From contig NZ_BMIF01000011.1 in NCBI RefSeq assembly GCF_014641695.1, forward strand, positions 1-64,000: 64,000 nt of DNA. The letters are read 5' to 3'. This stretch comes from Nitratireductor aestuarii. Lineage in GTDB: Bacteria; Pseudomonadota; Alphaproteobacteria; Rhizobiales; Rhizobiaceae. Under the pieces are notes generated by a model, which worked only from the letters and a program-made list of their open reading frames with translations, was not told where the DNA came from and made no database searches. Shown piece after piece: positions 40,726-49,567 of the stretch (the stretch's first letter is position 1; the number at the start of each line of letters is the position of its first letter). The position numbers were made by a program, and so were the translations under genes.

Positions 40726-42252
40726 TCAGCTGATCGGCAGCGTGATGAAGCGGTTTGCGTTATCGCGGACGATCTGCACGAAGATCCGGTTACGGCCAGC
40801 CTTGCGTGCTTCGTCAGCCGCGGCCTTCATGTCCTTCGCCGAGGAGATCGGCTTGGAGTTGACGGAGCGGATGATGTCGCCGGGCAAAATGCCGGAGCTT
40901 TCGGCATCGCTGTCAGGCTTGACGTCCGTAACCAGCAGGCCGTTACCATCGTCAGCCGGGGTCACCGAAAGACCAAAGTTGGTTTCGGTGGCTTCGGGAG
41001 CCTGGTCCTTGGTAGAAGCCCTGGCGGTCTGTTCCGCTCCCGGCATCTTGCCAAGCTTCACGCTCAGGGTCTCGGTCTTGCCATTGCGCCACACGACAAC
41101 TTCGACGTCGGCGTTCGGCTTCTGGTTACCGATCTTGCGGGCCAGATCTCTTGAGGATGCGACGTCGTCGCCGTTGACCGAGATGATGATGTCGCCAGCC
41201 TTGATGCCGCCCTTTTCGGCGGCTTCGCCGCTGTTGACGTCGTTGATCAGGGCGCCCTTGGCGTCGGCAAGACCGACGGATTCCGCGATCTCCTTGGAGA
41301 CGTCAGCAATCTGGACACCGAGCCAGCCGCGCTCGACGGCACCGTCCTTGATGAGGTCGTCAACGACGTTCTTCACCAGGGCGGCCGGGATGGCGAAGGC
41401 GATACCCACATTGCCGCCGGACGGCGAAAAGATGGCGGTGTTCACGCCAACAACTTCACCTGCAAGGTTGAAGGTTGGGCCACCCGAGTTGCCACGGTTT
41501 ACGGCAGCGTCGATCTGAATGAAATCGTCGTAGAAGCTTGCACCGATATCACGGCCGCGGGCGGAGATGATGCCAGCGGTGACAGTGCCGCCGAGGCCGA
41601 AGGGGTTGCCCACCGCGACGACCCAGTCGCCGACGCGCATCTTGGACTCATCCGCGAAATCGACATAGGTGAACTTTTTGCTGGACTGCGCCTTGAGCAC
41701 GGCGAGATCGGTGCGCGGATCGGTGCCCACCAGGTCAGCCTGCAGCTCGGTGCCATCGCTCATGACGACCGTGTACTCGCTGCCGCCCTCAACAACGTGG
41801 TTGTTGGTGACAATGTAGCCGTCTTCAGAGATGAAGAAGCCGGAGCCCTGTGCCGAAGGGCGAGGCTTCTGCGGACCGCGTTCGCGGGGCCGCATACCGC
41901 GCGGGCCCTGACCCTGCTGCCCTTCGCCACGGAACTGGTCGAAGAAACGGCGCAGCGGGTGATCTGGTGGCAGGTCCTCGAAACCGGGCATGCCGGGGAA
42001 CGGAGAGCCCGCAGCAGCGGCCTCAGGAGCTACGCTGCTCACCCGGACGCTTACCACCGCAGGTGAAACGAGTTCAACCACGTCAGCAAAGCTGGGGGCT
42101 TCAACGGGCTGTGAGAGCTTGACCGGATCCGCCAGAACAGGGGCGACGCCGGTGGATATGGCGCCGAGGCCAACCGCACCGGTCAGGGCGAGGGTCGCCA
42201 CGGTTGCGATGAGACTCTTCCGTGCTCTGAACGTCTTCTTCTCAGAATTCAT
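40726..42252 (-). CDS. degP: DegP/DegQ-type periplasmic serine protease (Do family)
   Basis: Periplasmic protease-chaperone that degrades misfolded envelope proteins. The signal sequence runs to the ADP near residue 41. The trypsin-like domain has H152 (TNNHVV), D182 (RTDLAVLK) and S256 (NRGNSGGP). Two PDZ domains follow, with GWLGVQIADVSKEIAESVGL and GLLVTDVKPDSDAESSGILPGDIIRSVN. The ATG at 42252 has AGGAG 10 bp upstream; the longer frame to 42324 is not conserved. It sits between ccmH and the two-component pair, as in other rhizobia. Confidence 0.95.
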   Translation of the reverse strand: MNSEKKTFRARKSLIATVATLALTGAVGLGAISTGVAPVLADPVKLSQPVEAPSFADVVELVSPAVVSVRVSSVAPEAAAAGSPFPGMPGFEDLPPDHPLRRFFDQFRGEGQQGQGPRGMRPRERGPQKPRPSAQGSGFFISEDGYIVTNNHVVEGGSEYTVVMSDGTELQADLVGTDPRTDLAVLKAQSSKKFTYVDFADESKMRVGDWVVAVGNPFGLGGTVTAGIISARGRDIGASFYDDFIQIDAAVNRGNSGGPTFNLAGEVVGVNTAIFSPSGGNVGIAFAIPAALVKNVVDDLIKDGAVERGWLGVQIADVSKEIAESVGLADAKGALINDVNSGEAAEKGGIKAGDIIISVNGDDVASSRDLARKIGNQKPNADVEVVVWRNGKTETLSVKLGKMPGAEQTARASTKDQAPEATETNFGLSVTPADDGNGLLVTDVKPDSDAESSGILPGDIIRSVNSKPISSAKDMKAAADEARKAGRNRIFVQIVRDNANRFITLPIS

Positions 42253-42427
42253 GTTGGAAATGCTCCTCTTGGCACTCGTAAGGCTGTGTAAATGGTTACC
42301 GTTGCCCAACAGATAGGTCGCCATACATTACGGCGCCATTTCCAAGTCATGAAACTTTGGTAATGTTTGAAGAATGAACGGGGAGGTTATGGGGGATGTG
42401 GACTGAGCCACGGCCCTCAGGCGTGGC

Positions 42428-42892
42428 CTATTCCTTGGATTCCAGCACCTTCTGGAGTGCTGCTTCTTCTTCCGGCGAGAGCTGCTCGATCGCGCGCTTG
42501 CCCGCGCGCTTGCGGTAAGCGGTGAAGGCAAAGGCACCGCCTACAAGCAACACCAGCACCGGCGTTCCCCAGAGAATGAGGTTGCGCGAATTGAACTGCG
42601 GCCGCAGCAGCACGAACTCGCCGTAGCGGGCCGTGAGGTAGTTGATGACCTGCTCATCCGTATCACCGGCGACTAGCCGCTCGCGAACAAGGACGCGCAG
42701 GTCTCTCGCCAGCTCGGCGTCTGAGTCGTCAATCGACTGGTTCTGGCAGACCATGCAGCGCAGATTGGCCGACAGCGCCCGGGCGCGCGCTTCAAGTGCC
42801 GGATCGTCCAGCACCTCATCGGGGGACACAACAGCACCTGCCTGTCCAAGCATGGTGCAGAAGAGAACAAGCGCTAGCAGGATCGAACGCAT
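42428..42892 (-). CDS. ccmH: Cytochrome c maturation protein CcmH (CycL)
   Basis: Periplasmic thioredoxin-like apocytochrome c reductant of the system I haem-attachment machinery, anchored by a C-terminal membrane segment (about residues 104-124, LILWGTPVLVLLVGGAFAF). After the signal peptide (1-20) the redox motif C46-M-V-C49 stands in the family block LRCMVCQNQSIDDSDAELARDLR. The ATG at 42892 follows the ccmF stop by 2 bp, so the genes are coupled; the longer frame to 43030 overlaps ccmF and is rejected. It is the last gene of the ccmIEFH operon. Confidence 0.95.
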   Translation of the reverse strand: MRSILLALVLFCTMLGQAGAVVSPDEVLDDPALEARARALSANLRCMVCQNQSIDDSDAELARDLRVLVRERLVAGDTDEQVINYLTARYGEFVLLRPQFNSRNLILWGTPVLVLLVGGAFAFTAYRKRAGKRAIEQLSPEEEAALQKVLESKE

Positions 42893-42894
42893 GG

Positions 42895-44871
42895 TCAGGC
42901 CTCTGCCTCGACTGCAGTCTTTCGGCGGGTGGGCGCACCGACGCGCAGGCGACGGTCGCAGAGCGACAGGCCACCGCCGAACATCATGACAAGAGCGCCG
43001 ATCCAGATCAGCGTCACACGTGGTTTCCACCAGGCGTGGACGACAAGGCCGTTCGGCGTTGCCTCGCCGATGGAAACGTAGAGTTGGCTCAGGCCAAAGG
43101 TGCGGATGCCTGCTTCGGTGGTGGGCATGCCGCGCGCGGGATAAAGGCGCTTGGCGGCAGCGATTTCGCCGAGCCTGCGACCATCCGGCCCCGTAAGATC
43201 AAAACGTGCCTGATCTTCCGTGAAGTTCGGACCCTTGAAGGGCGTGACGCCGCTGAACTTCAGCGTATAGCCGCCAGCTTCGACAACATCGTTCGGCTTC
43301 ATCAGCACTATCCGCTCGATTTGCAGCGTCGTGACGCTGACAAGGCCGATAACCGTAAGACCAATTCCCGCATGGGCGAAGGCCGTGCCGAAGACGGAAA
43401 GCGGCAGCCCCTTGAGGCGGCTGAAGACGACCGAGAGAGAGTTCTTGCCCACGCCCGCCTTGAAGGCGATATCGGTCAAAGCGCCGAAGATCAGCCAGAA
43501 GCCAAGGCCGAGACCGAGCGCCGCCGCGGTCGATGTCTTGTCGGAGAAGAAGTAGGTGCCGATCATCACAACGAGCACAGCACCGAAGGCAAACTGCAGA
43601 CGCTGCGCGGCTCCAAGCAGATCGCCGCGCTTCCAGGCAAGCAACGGTCCGAACGGTACGGCAAGCAGCAGCGGAACGACGAGTGGGATGAAGGTGAGAT
43701 TGAAGAAAGGCGCACCGACCGAGATTTTCTCGCCCGTCAGCGCCTCGATCAGCAGCGGGTAAAGCGTACCGATGAGCACGGTTGCCGTACAGGTGCTGAG
43801 GATCAGGTTGTTGAGAACCAGTGCGCCTTCACGCGAAATCGGATGGAACAGGCCGCCCGAGGTCAGCGAGCTCGCCCGCAGGCCGAAGAGCGCCAGCGAT
43901 CCGCCGATGAAGAGAAGCAGGATGATCAGGATGAACACACCGCGAGCCGGATCCGTGGCGAAGGCGTGGACCGACGTCAGCACGCCCGATCGCACGAGGA
44001 ACGTGCCCATCAGGGAAAGCGAGAAGGTCAGGATCGCAAGCAGCACCGTCCAGATCTTGAGCGCGGACCGCTTCTCCATGACAATTGCAGAGTGCAGCAG
44101 CGCAGTACCGGCAAGCCACGGCAGGAACGATGCGTTCTCGACCGGATCCCAGAACCAGAAGCCGCCCCAACCCAGCTCGTAATAGGCCCAGTAGGAGCCC
44201 ATGGCGATGCCGCCCGTCAGGAAGGCCCAGGCAAGCAACGTCCACGGACGGACCCAGCGCGCCCAGGCCGCATCGATGCGGCCTTCGATAAGGGCTGCCA
44301 CCGCGAAGGAGAACGAGATCGAGAACCCGACATATCCGAGGTAGAGAAGCGGCGGATGGATCGCGAGGCCGATGTCCTGCAGCAGCGGATTGAGGTCCTT
44401 GCCTTCAATCGGCGCAGGAATGATCCGCGTGAACGGGTTGGACGTGAAGAGGATGAAAAGCAGGAACGCCACCGCGACCATGCCCTGAACGGCGATCACG
44501 TTTGCCCTGAGCGATGGCGGAAGGTTCCGGCCGAACACGGCAACCATCGCGGCAAAGAAGGCGAGGATCATCACCCAGAGCAGCATGGAGCCTTCATGAT
44601 TGCCCCAGGTGCCGGTGATCTTGAACAGCATTGGCTTCGCCGAATGCGAGTTCTCCCAGACATTGAGGATCGAAAAATCCGAGACGATGTAGCCGTGGAC
44701 GAGTGTCGTGAAAGACACAAGGATGAGCAGGAACCCGGCGATCGCCACCGTCTCGCCCACTCGCATCAGCTGGTAGCTCTTGACCCGCGCACCGACCAGC
44801 GGAACCGTCGCCTGGACGATGGAAAGCGCGAGCGCAAGGACAAGGGCGAAGTGACCGAGTTCAACCGCCAT
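42895..44871 (-). CDS. ccmF: Haem lyase CcmF (CycK)
   Basis: Polytopic inner-membrane component that attaches haem, delivered by CcmE, to apocytochrome c with CcmH and CcmI. Many membrane segments are visible, with the tryptophan-rich motif WGGFWFWDPVENASFLPW and the conserved histidine-bearing regions, including TWGNHEGSMLLW. Length 658 is typical. The ATG at 44871 lies inside the last codons of ccmE (an 11-bp overlap), so translation is coupled. Lipid or haem b binding is known of the family and not visible here. Confidence 0.97.
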   Translation of the reverse strand: MAVELGHFALVLALALSIVQATVPLVGARVKSYQLMRVGETVAIAGFLLILVSFTTLVHGYIVSDFSILNVWENSHSAKPMLFKITGTWGNHEGSMLLWVMILAFFAAMVAVFGRNLPPSLRANVIAVQGMVAVAFLLFILFTSNPFTRIIPAPIEGKDLNPLLQDIGLAIHPPLLYLGYVGFSISFSFAVAALIEGRIDAAWARWVRPWTLLAWAFLTGGIAMGSYWAYYELGWGGFWFWDPVENASFLPWLAGTALLHSAIVMEKRSALKIWTVLLAILTFSLSLMGTFLVRSGVLTSVHAFATDPARGVFILIILLLFIGGSLALFGLRASSLTSGGLFHPISREGALVLNNLILSTCTATVLIGTLYPLLIEALTGEKISVGAPFFNLTFIPLVVPLLLAVPFGPLLAWKRGDLLGAAQRLQFAFGAVLVVMIGTYFFSDKTSTAAALGLGLGFWLIFGALTDIAFKAGVGKNSLSVVFSRLKGLPLSVFGTAFAHAGIGLTVIGLVSVTTLQIERIVLMKPNDVVEAGGYTLKFSGVTPFKGPNFTEDQARFDLTGPDGRRLGEIAAAKRLYPARGMPTTEAGIRTFGLSQLYVSIGEATPNGLVVHAWWKPRVTLIWIGALVMMFGGGLSLCDRRLRVGAPTRRKTAVEAEA

Positions 44872-45319
44872 TCTTGGAACCACCTTCGCTTTCCTGCCAG
44901 ACGCCCTTTTCCTTCAGGCCGTCGGCGACTTCGCGGGGCATGTAGTTTTCGTCGTGCTTGGCAAGAACGCTGTCGGCCACGAACAGACCGTCAGGCCCGA
45001 AGGTGCCCTCAGTGACAACGCCCTGCTCTTCGCGGAAGAGATCCGGCAGGATGCCTTCATAGCCAACCTTCACCGTGTGCTCGCCATCAGTGACGGCAAA
45101 CTTCACGTGGGTGCCATCCATGCGCTCGATCGACCCCTTCTCGACCAGACCTCCGAGGCGAATTCTCTGCCCCGGAGCAACCGGTTTCGCGATCACGTCG
45201 GCAGGCATGTAGAAATAGGATGTCTGCTGCCCAAGCGCGAAGAACGTCAGGGCTGCCGCCACTGCAAGAAAACACATGCCGATGGCGATGATCGTCGCCC
45301 GCTTTTGTTTCCGCGTCAT
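44861..45319 (-). CDS. ccmE: Haem chaperone CcmE (CycJ)
   Basis: Membrane-tethered periplasmic protein that carries haem covalently to CcmF. An N-terminal anchor (about residues 9-30) leads into an OB-fold domain with RLGGLVEKGSIER and VKVGYEGILPDLFREEQGVV. The haem-binding histidine is H122 in LAKHDENYMP, with Y126 nearby. Its start overlaps the ccmI stop by 4 bp (ATGA). Confidence 0.97.
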   Translation of the reverse strand: MTRKQKRATIIAIGMCFLAVAAALTFFALGQQTSYFYMPADVIAKPVAPGQRIRLGGLVEKGSIERMDGTHVKFAVTDGEHTVKVGYEGILPDLFREEQGVVTEGTFGPDGLFVADSVLAKHDENYMPREVADGLKEKGVWQESEGGSKNGG

Positions 45320-46425
45320 TCTTTTTCCTCGGGCAGAGTGATGCCAAGCTCCTGTGCAAACGTGCTCAGGTCGTTGGCGGATGGGCTGCCTTCACCCAGG
45401 GCTTTGATGCCGCGTTCAAGCGCGGCGCGTGCGTCTTCCTTGCGTTCCAGCACAATATAGGAACGCACGAGACGCTGCCAACCTTCCGGATCGTCGGGGC
45501 TTTCCTTCAGCCGTGCGTCCAATCGAGCCACCATCTCCTCGATCATCTGCTGCTGATCGTCGGAAGCCTGGCCCTCAGCGTTCGCTGGTTCGGACGCAGT
45601 GCCCTCTCCCCTCTGCGCCAGCGCCTGTCCGGCAACTTCTCTCCACGGGGAGTTTTCAGGGAGGTCCGCTAGCATGTTGGTCCAAAGAGCACGGGCCTCA
45701 TCCATCTTGCCTTCCTGCGCACGCGCCAGGCCGACGAAGAACTGCGCCCGAGGCTCCTTGGGATCCATGGAAAGCGTCTTCTCGAAGGATGCAACGGCTT
45801 CAGCGGTCACAACGCCATCAGCCATGCCGACCAGCGCCTCACCAAGGACCGAATAGGTGTTCGCATTCGCGCCGCCAAGCGCGATGATCTGGCGGTAGGC
45901 ACGCGCTGCATCCTGGTAGCGACCGAGCCGCATATAGACCGGTCCCAGCGTCTCCCAGCCCTTCAGGTCTTCCGGATTGCTGGCAAGATGTGTTTCGGCA
46001 CGGCCGATGAGCTCGGCGATCGATGAACCGGCGGGATCGTTCTGCAGCCGTTCCGCGAGTGGCATCGCCGGCACACCCGGCGAGCCCAGGTAGCTGTAAA
46101 GCCCCCAGCTGATGACTGGTACGGCAAGAATACCGAACGCCGCGACAATGCGGACCACCGGTGCAGCGCCGCTCTTGCCGCCTTCGGCGCTGGCAGCCGC
46201 ATTCATGCGAATGATGCGCCGGCCGATCTCGGCCCGGGCTTCAGCAGCGTCTTCCGTTGAAATCAGTCCGCGTTTGACGTCTCTGTCGAGCTCAGCCAGC
46301 TGGTCCTTGTAGACCGCGAGGTCATACTCTCCCTCTGCCGTGCTGTCGTTCCGGCGCAGGAATGGATACATCACCGCAAGTGAGGCGGAGGCGGTGAGAA
46401 CGGCGGTTATGATCCAGAACGTCAT
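45316..46425 (-). CDS. ccmI: Cytochrome c maturation protein CcmI (CycH)
   Basis: Apocytochrome c chaperone of system I. Two N-terminal membrane segments (about residues 3-20 and 91-111) enclose a cytoplasmic loop with the family block AEGEYDLAVYKDQLAELDRDVKRGLI. The C-terminal periplasmic part carries TPR repeats (PEDLKGWETLGPVYMRLGRYQDAARAY and PDDPEGWQRLVRSYIVLERKEDARAAL) that bind the C-terminus of apocytochromes. It is the first gene of the ccmIEFH operon. Confidence 0.95.
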   Translation of the reverse strand: MTFWIITAVLTASASLAVMYPFLRRNDSTAEGEYDLAVYKDQLAELDRDVKRGLISTEDAAEARAEIGRRIIRMNAAASAEGGKSGAAPVVRIVAAFGILAVPVISWGLYSYLGSPGVPAMPLAERLQNDPAGSSIAELIGRAETHLASNPEDLKGWETLGPVYMRLGRYQDAARAYRQIIALGGANANTYSVLGEALVGMADGVVTAEAVASFEKTLSMDPKEPRAQFFVGLARAQEGKMDEARALWTNMLADLPENSPWREVAGQALAQRGEGTASEPANAEGQASDDQQQMIEEMVARLDARLKESPDDPEGWQRLVRSYIVLERKEDARAALERGIKALGEGSPSANDLSTFAQELGITLPEEKE

Positions 46426-46553
46426 GGGCCATCAAATAGCGGGAATTCGCGGTACTGCCAACCAAACCCGTTGCGGCCTTTTGACTAAGACATTCACGAG
46501 ACTGAGAGGTTAGATCGTTTTCGCTGGTACGGACAGCGTCCCCGGAGACTGCT

Positions 46554-46967
46554 TCAGTTCAGAAGCGTCCAGCTCCCATCCGGGTTGCGGCAGGCCGTGC
46601 CACGGACCGACTGGGCCGGTCCGCCAGCGCGAACGACATGGGAATAAGGGCGGCAATCCTGCGATCCGACGCGGTAAGGCTGTGCTGCAATGACGGTACC
46701 GCCACGCCCGCTCTCACCCTGCCATTCGATCGGCTGCCCGGCCTGCGCATTTTCCAGCGCGCGCTGCTCGGCCGCCAACGCGGACGCAAGTTCACTGCGC
46801 GAGAGCTGAACATTCGCCTGCGAAACGAGGCCGGTCGATGCGCCAGAGGTGGCTGCGGCTGCAGGCGTGCTGAATCCGATACCACTCGTGGGCGCGCGCA
46901 TGTTGCTGCTGCAGCCAGCGACAATCAGCATCCCCAAAGACCCAATCACAAGACATGCTTGACGCAT
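46554..46967 (-). CDS. Surface-antigen-like lipoprotein (17 kDa antigen family)
   Basis: Lipoprotein of 137 residues with lipobox LIVAGC (lipidated Cys near residue 19). A Ser/Ala/Thr-rich stretch follows, then a conserved small domain: VQLSRSELASALAAEQRALENAQAGQPIEW, PYRVGSQDCRPYSHVV and GTACRNPDGSWTLLN. This C-terminal signature belongs to RT0821/Lpp0805-type surface proteins related to the rickettsial 17 kDa antigen. It lies between ccmI and feuQ on the same strand. Function is unknown. Confidence 0.85.
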   Translation of the reverse strand: MRQACLVIGSLGMLIVAGCSSNMRAPTSGIGFSTPAAAATSGASTGLVSQANVQLSRSELASALAAEQRALENAQAGQPIEWQGESGRGGTVIAAQPYRVGSQDCRPYSHVVRAGGPAQSVRGTACRNPDGSWTLLN

Positions 46968-47076
46968 GGAATTCCTCTTTTCTCACGCCCACGAGCAGAC
47001 GCCAGTTTCACGCAGTAACAGGGCCGTCACCGATGGAATCCTGGAACGTCTACTTACGCGCATAAGCGGGTTATAA

Positions 47077-48501
47077 TCAAGCAATGCGCAATTCTACTTC
47101 CGCGCGCAATCCACCAAGTTGAGACTTGCCGAGCGTCAGCCTGCCGCCGTACTCTTCGACCAGATCCGTAACGATATTAAGCCCGAGACCTGAGCCCTGC
47201 TTGGTTTCGTCGAGGCGCCGCCCTCGCTTGATCGCCTGCTTCGCCTGATCTTCCGGGATACCTGGCCCGTCATCCTCCACCAAAAGGCGGAACACGCTGC
47301 GCTCATCCCGCTTCGACGCAACGGTATCAAGAGAGACGACGATGCTGCTCTCGGCCCACTTGGCCGCATTTTCGAGAAGGTTTCCGATGATCTCTTCGAG
47401 ATCTTCCTTTTCACCCGCGAAGAAAATCGCTTTCTCCGGTATGTTGAGCGTCAGGTCCTTGTCGCGCGCCAGCTTGCCGAAAACGCGCGCGAGCCTCTGC
47501 ACCGTATCATTGACATCGGTGCGGACGGAAAGCGTGCTGCGCTGTGCTGCGGCTCGCGCCCGTTGCAGATAGTGGTCAATCTGCTTCTGCATCGCCTCCG
47601 CCTGATGTCCAATCAACTCGCCGCGCTGGTCTGCCATCGCGCGACCTTCGTTCATGATGACTGCCAGCGGAGTCTTGAGCGAGTGAGCAAGATTGCCGAC
47701 CTGTTTGCGCGAGCGCTCGATGATCCGGCGGTTGCTCTCGATGAGCGCGTTCGTCTCTTCTGCAAGGGGTGCAATTTCGGCAGGGAATGGTCCGGTCAGC
47801 CGCTCGGCAGAACCCGCACGGATATTGGCGAGTGCGGCTGTGATGTTGTTGAGCGGTTTCAGAGCTAGCAGAAGTACGGCGACATTGATGATGATCATCC
47901 CTGCGCCGAACAGGGTGAGATAGAAGAGCAGACGCCGATTGAAACCCGCGATCTCGTTTTCAAGTTCGGTGCGGTTGCCCATCACGCGGAAGCGAACGAT
48001 CCGGTCGCCCTGCCCCAGCACAACCTCAGCCTCCAGCACTTCGATCTGCTCGCCACGCGGACCTGCGGTCAGATATTGCCTGCGGAAATCGGAACCGAAG
48101 CGAACCGCCGGATCTGCTTCAGGCGGATCAAATCCAGCAAGCGACGAGGAACGCAGCGTATTGGTAAGTCCTTCGGAGACGGGCTCGACAGACCAGTACC
48201 AGCCAGAAAGCGGTTCGGAGAAGCGAAGGTCGCCGAGGTTGGGAGAGCCGGAAATCCAGCCGTCCTCGTTGGCGTTTACGGAAGCGATGAGGTTGAAGAG
48301 GTGCGCGGAGAGAACCGTCTCGAAACCGCGATGACTGACCTGTCGGAAGAGCGCCGTGATGATGGTGGCAACGACAACGAGCGCGATGATCGCCCAGAGC
48401 GACGAAACCGCGACAATGCGGAATGTCAGCGTTTGCGTAAGGCCGCGCAATCTCGCGCGAAAGTTGCTCATGGAAGCAGAATGACGCCCGAGGTCAGTCA
48501 T
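47077..48501 (-). CDS. feuQ: Sensor histidine kinase FeuQ
   Basis: Kinase of the FeuP/FeuQ system, which in Sinorhizobium controls cyclic glucan export (ndvA) and osmoadaptation and in Brucella was first described around iron uptake. Two membrane segments (about residues 30-52 and 193-214) flank a periplasmic domain. A HAMP-like stretch, then HisKA with VGNLAHSLKTPLAVIMNEGRA (H273) and HATPase with LLENAAKWAES, DDGPGIP and GSGLGLNIVTDLV follow. The ATG at 48501 overlaps the feuP stop by 8 bp; later Mets at residue 11 are possible starts. Confidence 0.85.
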   Translation of the reverse strand: MTDLGRHSASMSNFRARLRGLTQTLTFRIVAVSSLWAIIALVVVATIITALFRQVSHRGFETVLSAHLFNLIASVNANEDGWISGSPNLGDLRFSEPLSGWYWSVEPVSEGLTNTLRSSSLAGFDPPEADPAVRFGSDFRRQYLTAGPRGEQIEVLEAEVVLGQGDRIVRFRVMGNRTELENEIAGFNRRLLFYLTLFGAGMIIINVAVLLLALKPLNNITAALANIRAGSAERLTGPFPAEIAPLAEETNALIESNRRIIERSRKQVGNLAHSLKTPLAVIMNEGRAMADQRGELIGHQAEAMQKQIDHYLQRARAAAQRSTLSVRTDVNDTVQRLARVFGKLARDKDLTLNIPEKAIFFAGEKEDLEEIIGNLLENAAKWAESSIVVSLDTVASKRDERSVFRLLVEDDGPGIPEDQAKQAIKRGRRLDETKQGSGLGLNIVTDLVEEYGGRLTLGKSQLGGLRAEVELRIA

Positions 48502-49159
48502 TCGGCTCCCGGATCCGGTAGCCCATGCCACGGACGGTCTCGATCAGATCGACCCCAAGCTTCTTGCGCAGGCGGCCGACGAACACTTCGATCGTGTTGG
48601 AATCGCGGTCGAAATCCTGGTCGTAGAGATGCTCGACCAGTTCGGTCCGCGAAACAACAGCCCCCTTGTGATGCATCAGATAGGCGAGCATCCGGTATTC
48701 ATGGGAAGTGAGCTTTAGGGGAATACCGTTTACGTCCGCCTTCGAGGTCGCGACGTCAAGCCGAAGTGGTCCGCAGACGAGTTCGGACGATGCATGTCCG
48801 GCGGCACGACGGATGAGCGCTCTAAGGCGCGCGAGGATTTCTTCCATGTGGAATGGCTTGGTGACGTAGTCGTCCGCGCCGGCATCGATGCCCGCGACCT
48901 TGTCGCTCCAGCGATCGCGGGCGGTAAGGATCAGGACCGGCATGTTGCGACCCGCCCGCCGCCAGCGCTCGAGTACGCTGATACCATCCATGACCGGCAA
49001 GCCGATGTCGAGGACGACCGCGTCGTAAGGCTCTGTATCACCCAGGAAATGGCCCTCTTCGCCGTCGAAGGCGCGATCCACGACATAGCTGGCATTCTCC
49101 AGCGCCGTGGTAATCTGCCGGTTCAGTTCCTTATCGTCTTCAACAACAAGAATTCGCAT
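48494..49159 (-). CDS. feuP: Response regulator FeuP
   Basis: OmpR-type regulator of 221 residues. The receiver has D8, D9, phospho-acceptor D51 (VVLDIGLPVMDG) and a GADDYVTKPFHMEEILARLRALIRRAAGHA segment characteristic of FeuP. The winged-helix domain includes LTSHEYRMLAYLMHHKGAVVSRTELVEHLYDQ. It lies between feuN and feuQ, the order known from Sinorhizobium meliloti, and its stop overlaps feuQ. Confidence 0.87.
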   Translation of the reverse strand: MRILVVEDDKELNRQITTALENASYVVDRAFDGEEGHFLGDTEPYDAVVLDIGLPVMDGISVLERWRRAGRNMPVLILTARDRWSDKVAGIDAGADDYVTKPFHMEEILARLRALIRRAAGHASSELVCGPLRLDVATSKADVNGIPLKLTSHEYRMLAYLMHHKGAVVSRTELVEHLYDQDFDRDSNTIEVFVGRLRKKLGVDLIETVRGMGYRIREPND

Positions 49160-49196
49160 GCGAGCTCAAATCTCTCGAGACAGTCCGGTCATGCCG

Positions 49197-49478
49197 TCAC
49201 CGTGCCGGCACCACAACTTCTTCCCGTCGCGGCCGTTCACCATTGCGACCGGGAACCAGCACGACGATCCTGCAGACCATCTGCCCTCCCCGGTTTTCCG
49301 CATTGGCAGCAGCCAGTTGCCCCCCCATCTCGGCGGCAACCCTTTGCCCGATGGCATAGCAATCCGCGCCTTGCGCGAGCAGAACCGGCGTTTCACCCTG
49401 CGAAAGAGCAGGCATCGCAGCAAGGCCAATCGCTGCGATCGTAAACAGTCCGGCAAGGGTGAGACGAGCGTTTTTCAT
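49197..49478 (-). CDS. feuN: Small periplasmic protein FeuN-like
   Basis: A 93-residue exported protein, with a signal peptide (hydrophobic core LAGLFTIAAIGLAA, cleaved near ALSQ) and a short mature domain with one cysteine pair (ADCYAIGQRVAAEMGGQLAAA and QMVCRIVVLVPGRNGERPRR). In Sinorhizobium, FeuN is a periplasmic inhibitor of FeuPQ encoded directly upstream of feuP; position, size and export agree. Assignment rests on this context. Confidence 0.75.
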   Translation of the reverse strand: MKNARLTLAGLFTIAAIGLAAMPALSQGETPVLLAQGADCYAIGQRVAAEMGGQLAAANAENRGGQMVCRIVVLVPGRNGERPRREEVVVPAR

Positions 49479-49567
49479 GGGGCAGATTTAGGACAACGCT
49501 TCTGAATGGTTTATGAACGGTTGAGACCAATTAAGCACAAAAGAATGCTGCGAGCTACGGGCGACAA

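Noticed and set aside
42796-45015. 739-residue open frame opposite ccmF and ccmE
   Set aside because: Long only because of high GC; the minus-strand genes are certain and the predicted protein is a charged low-complexity sequence.
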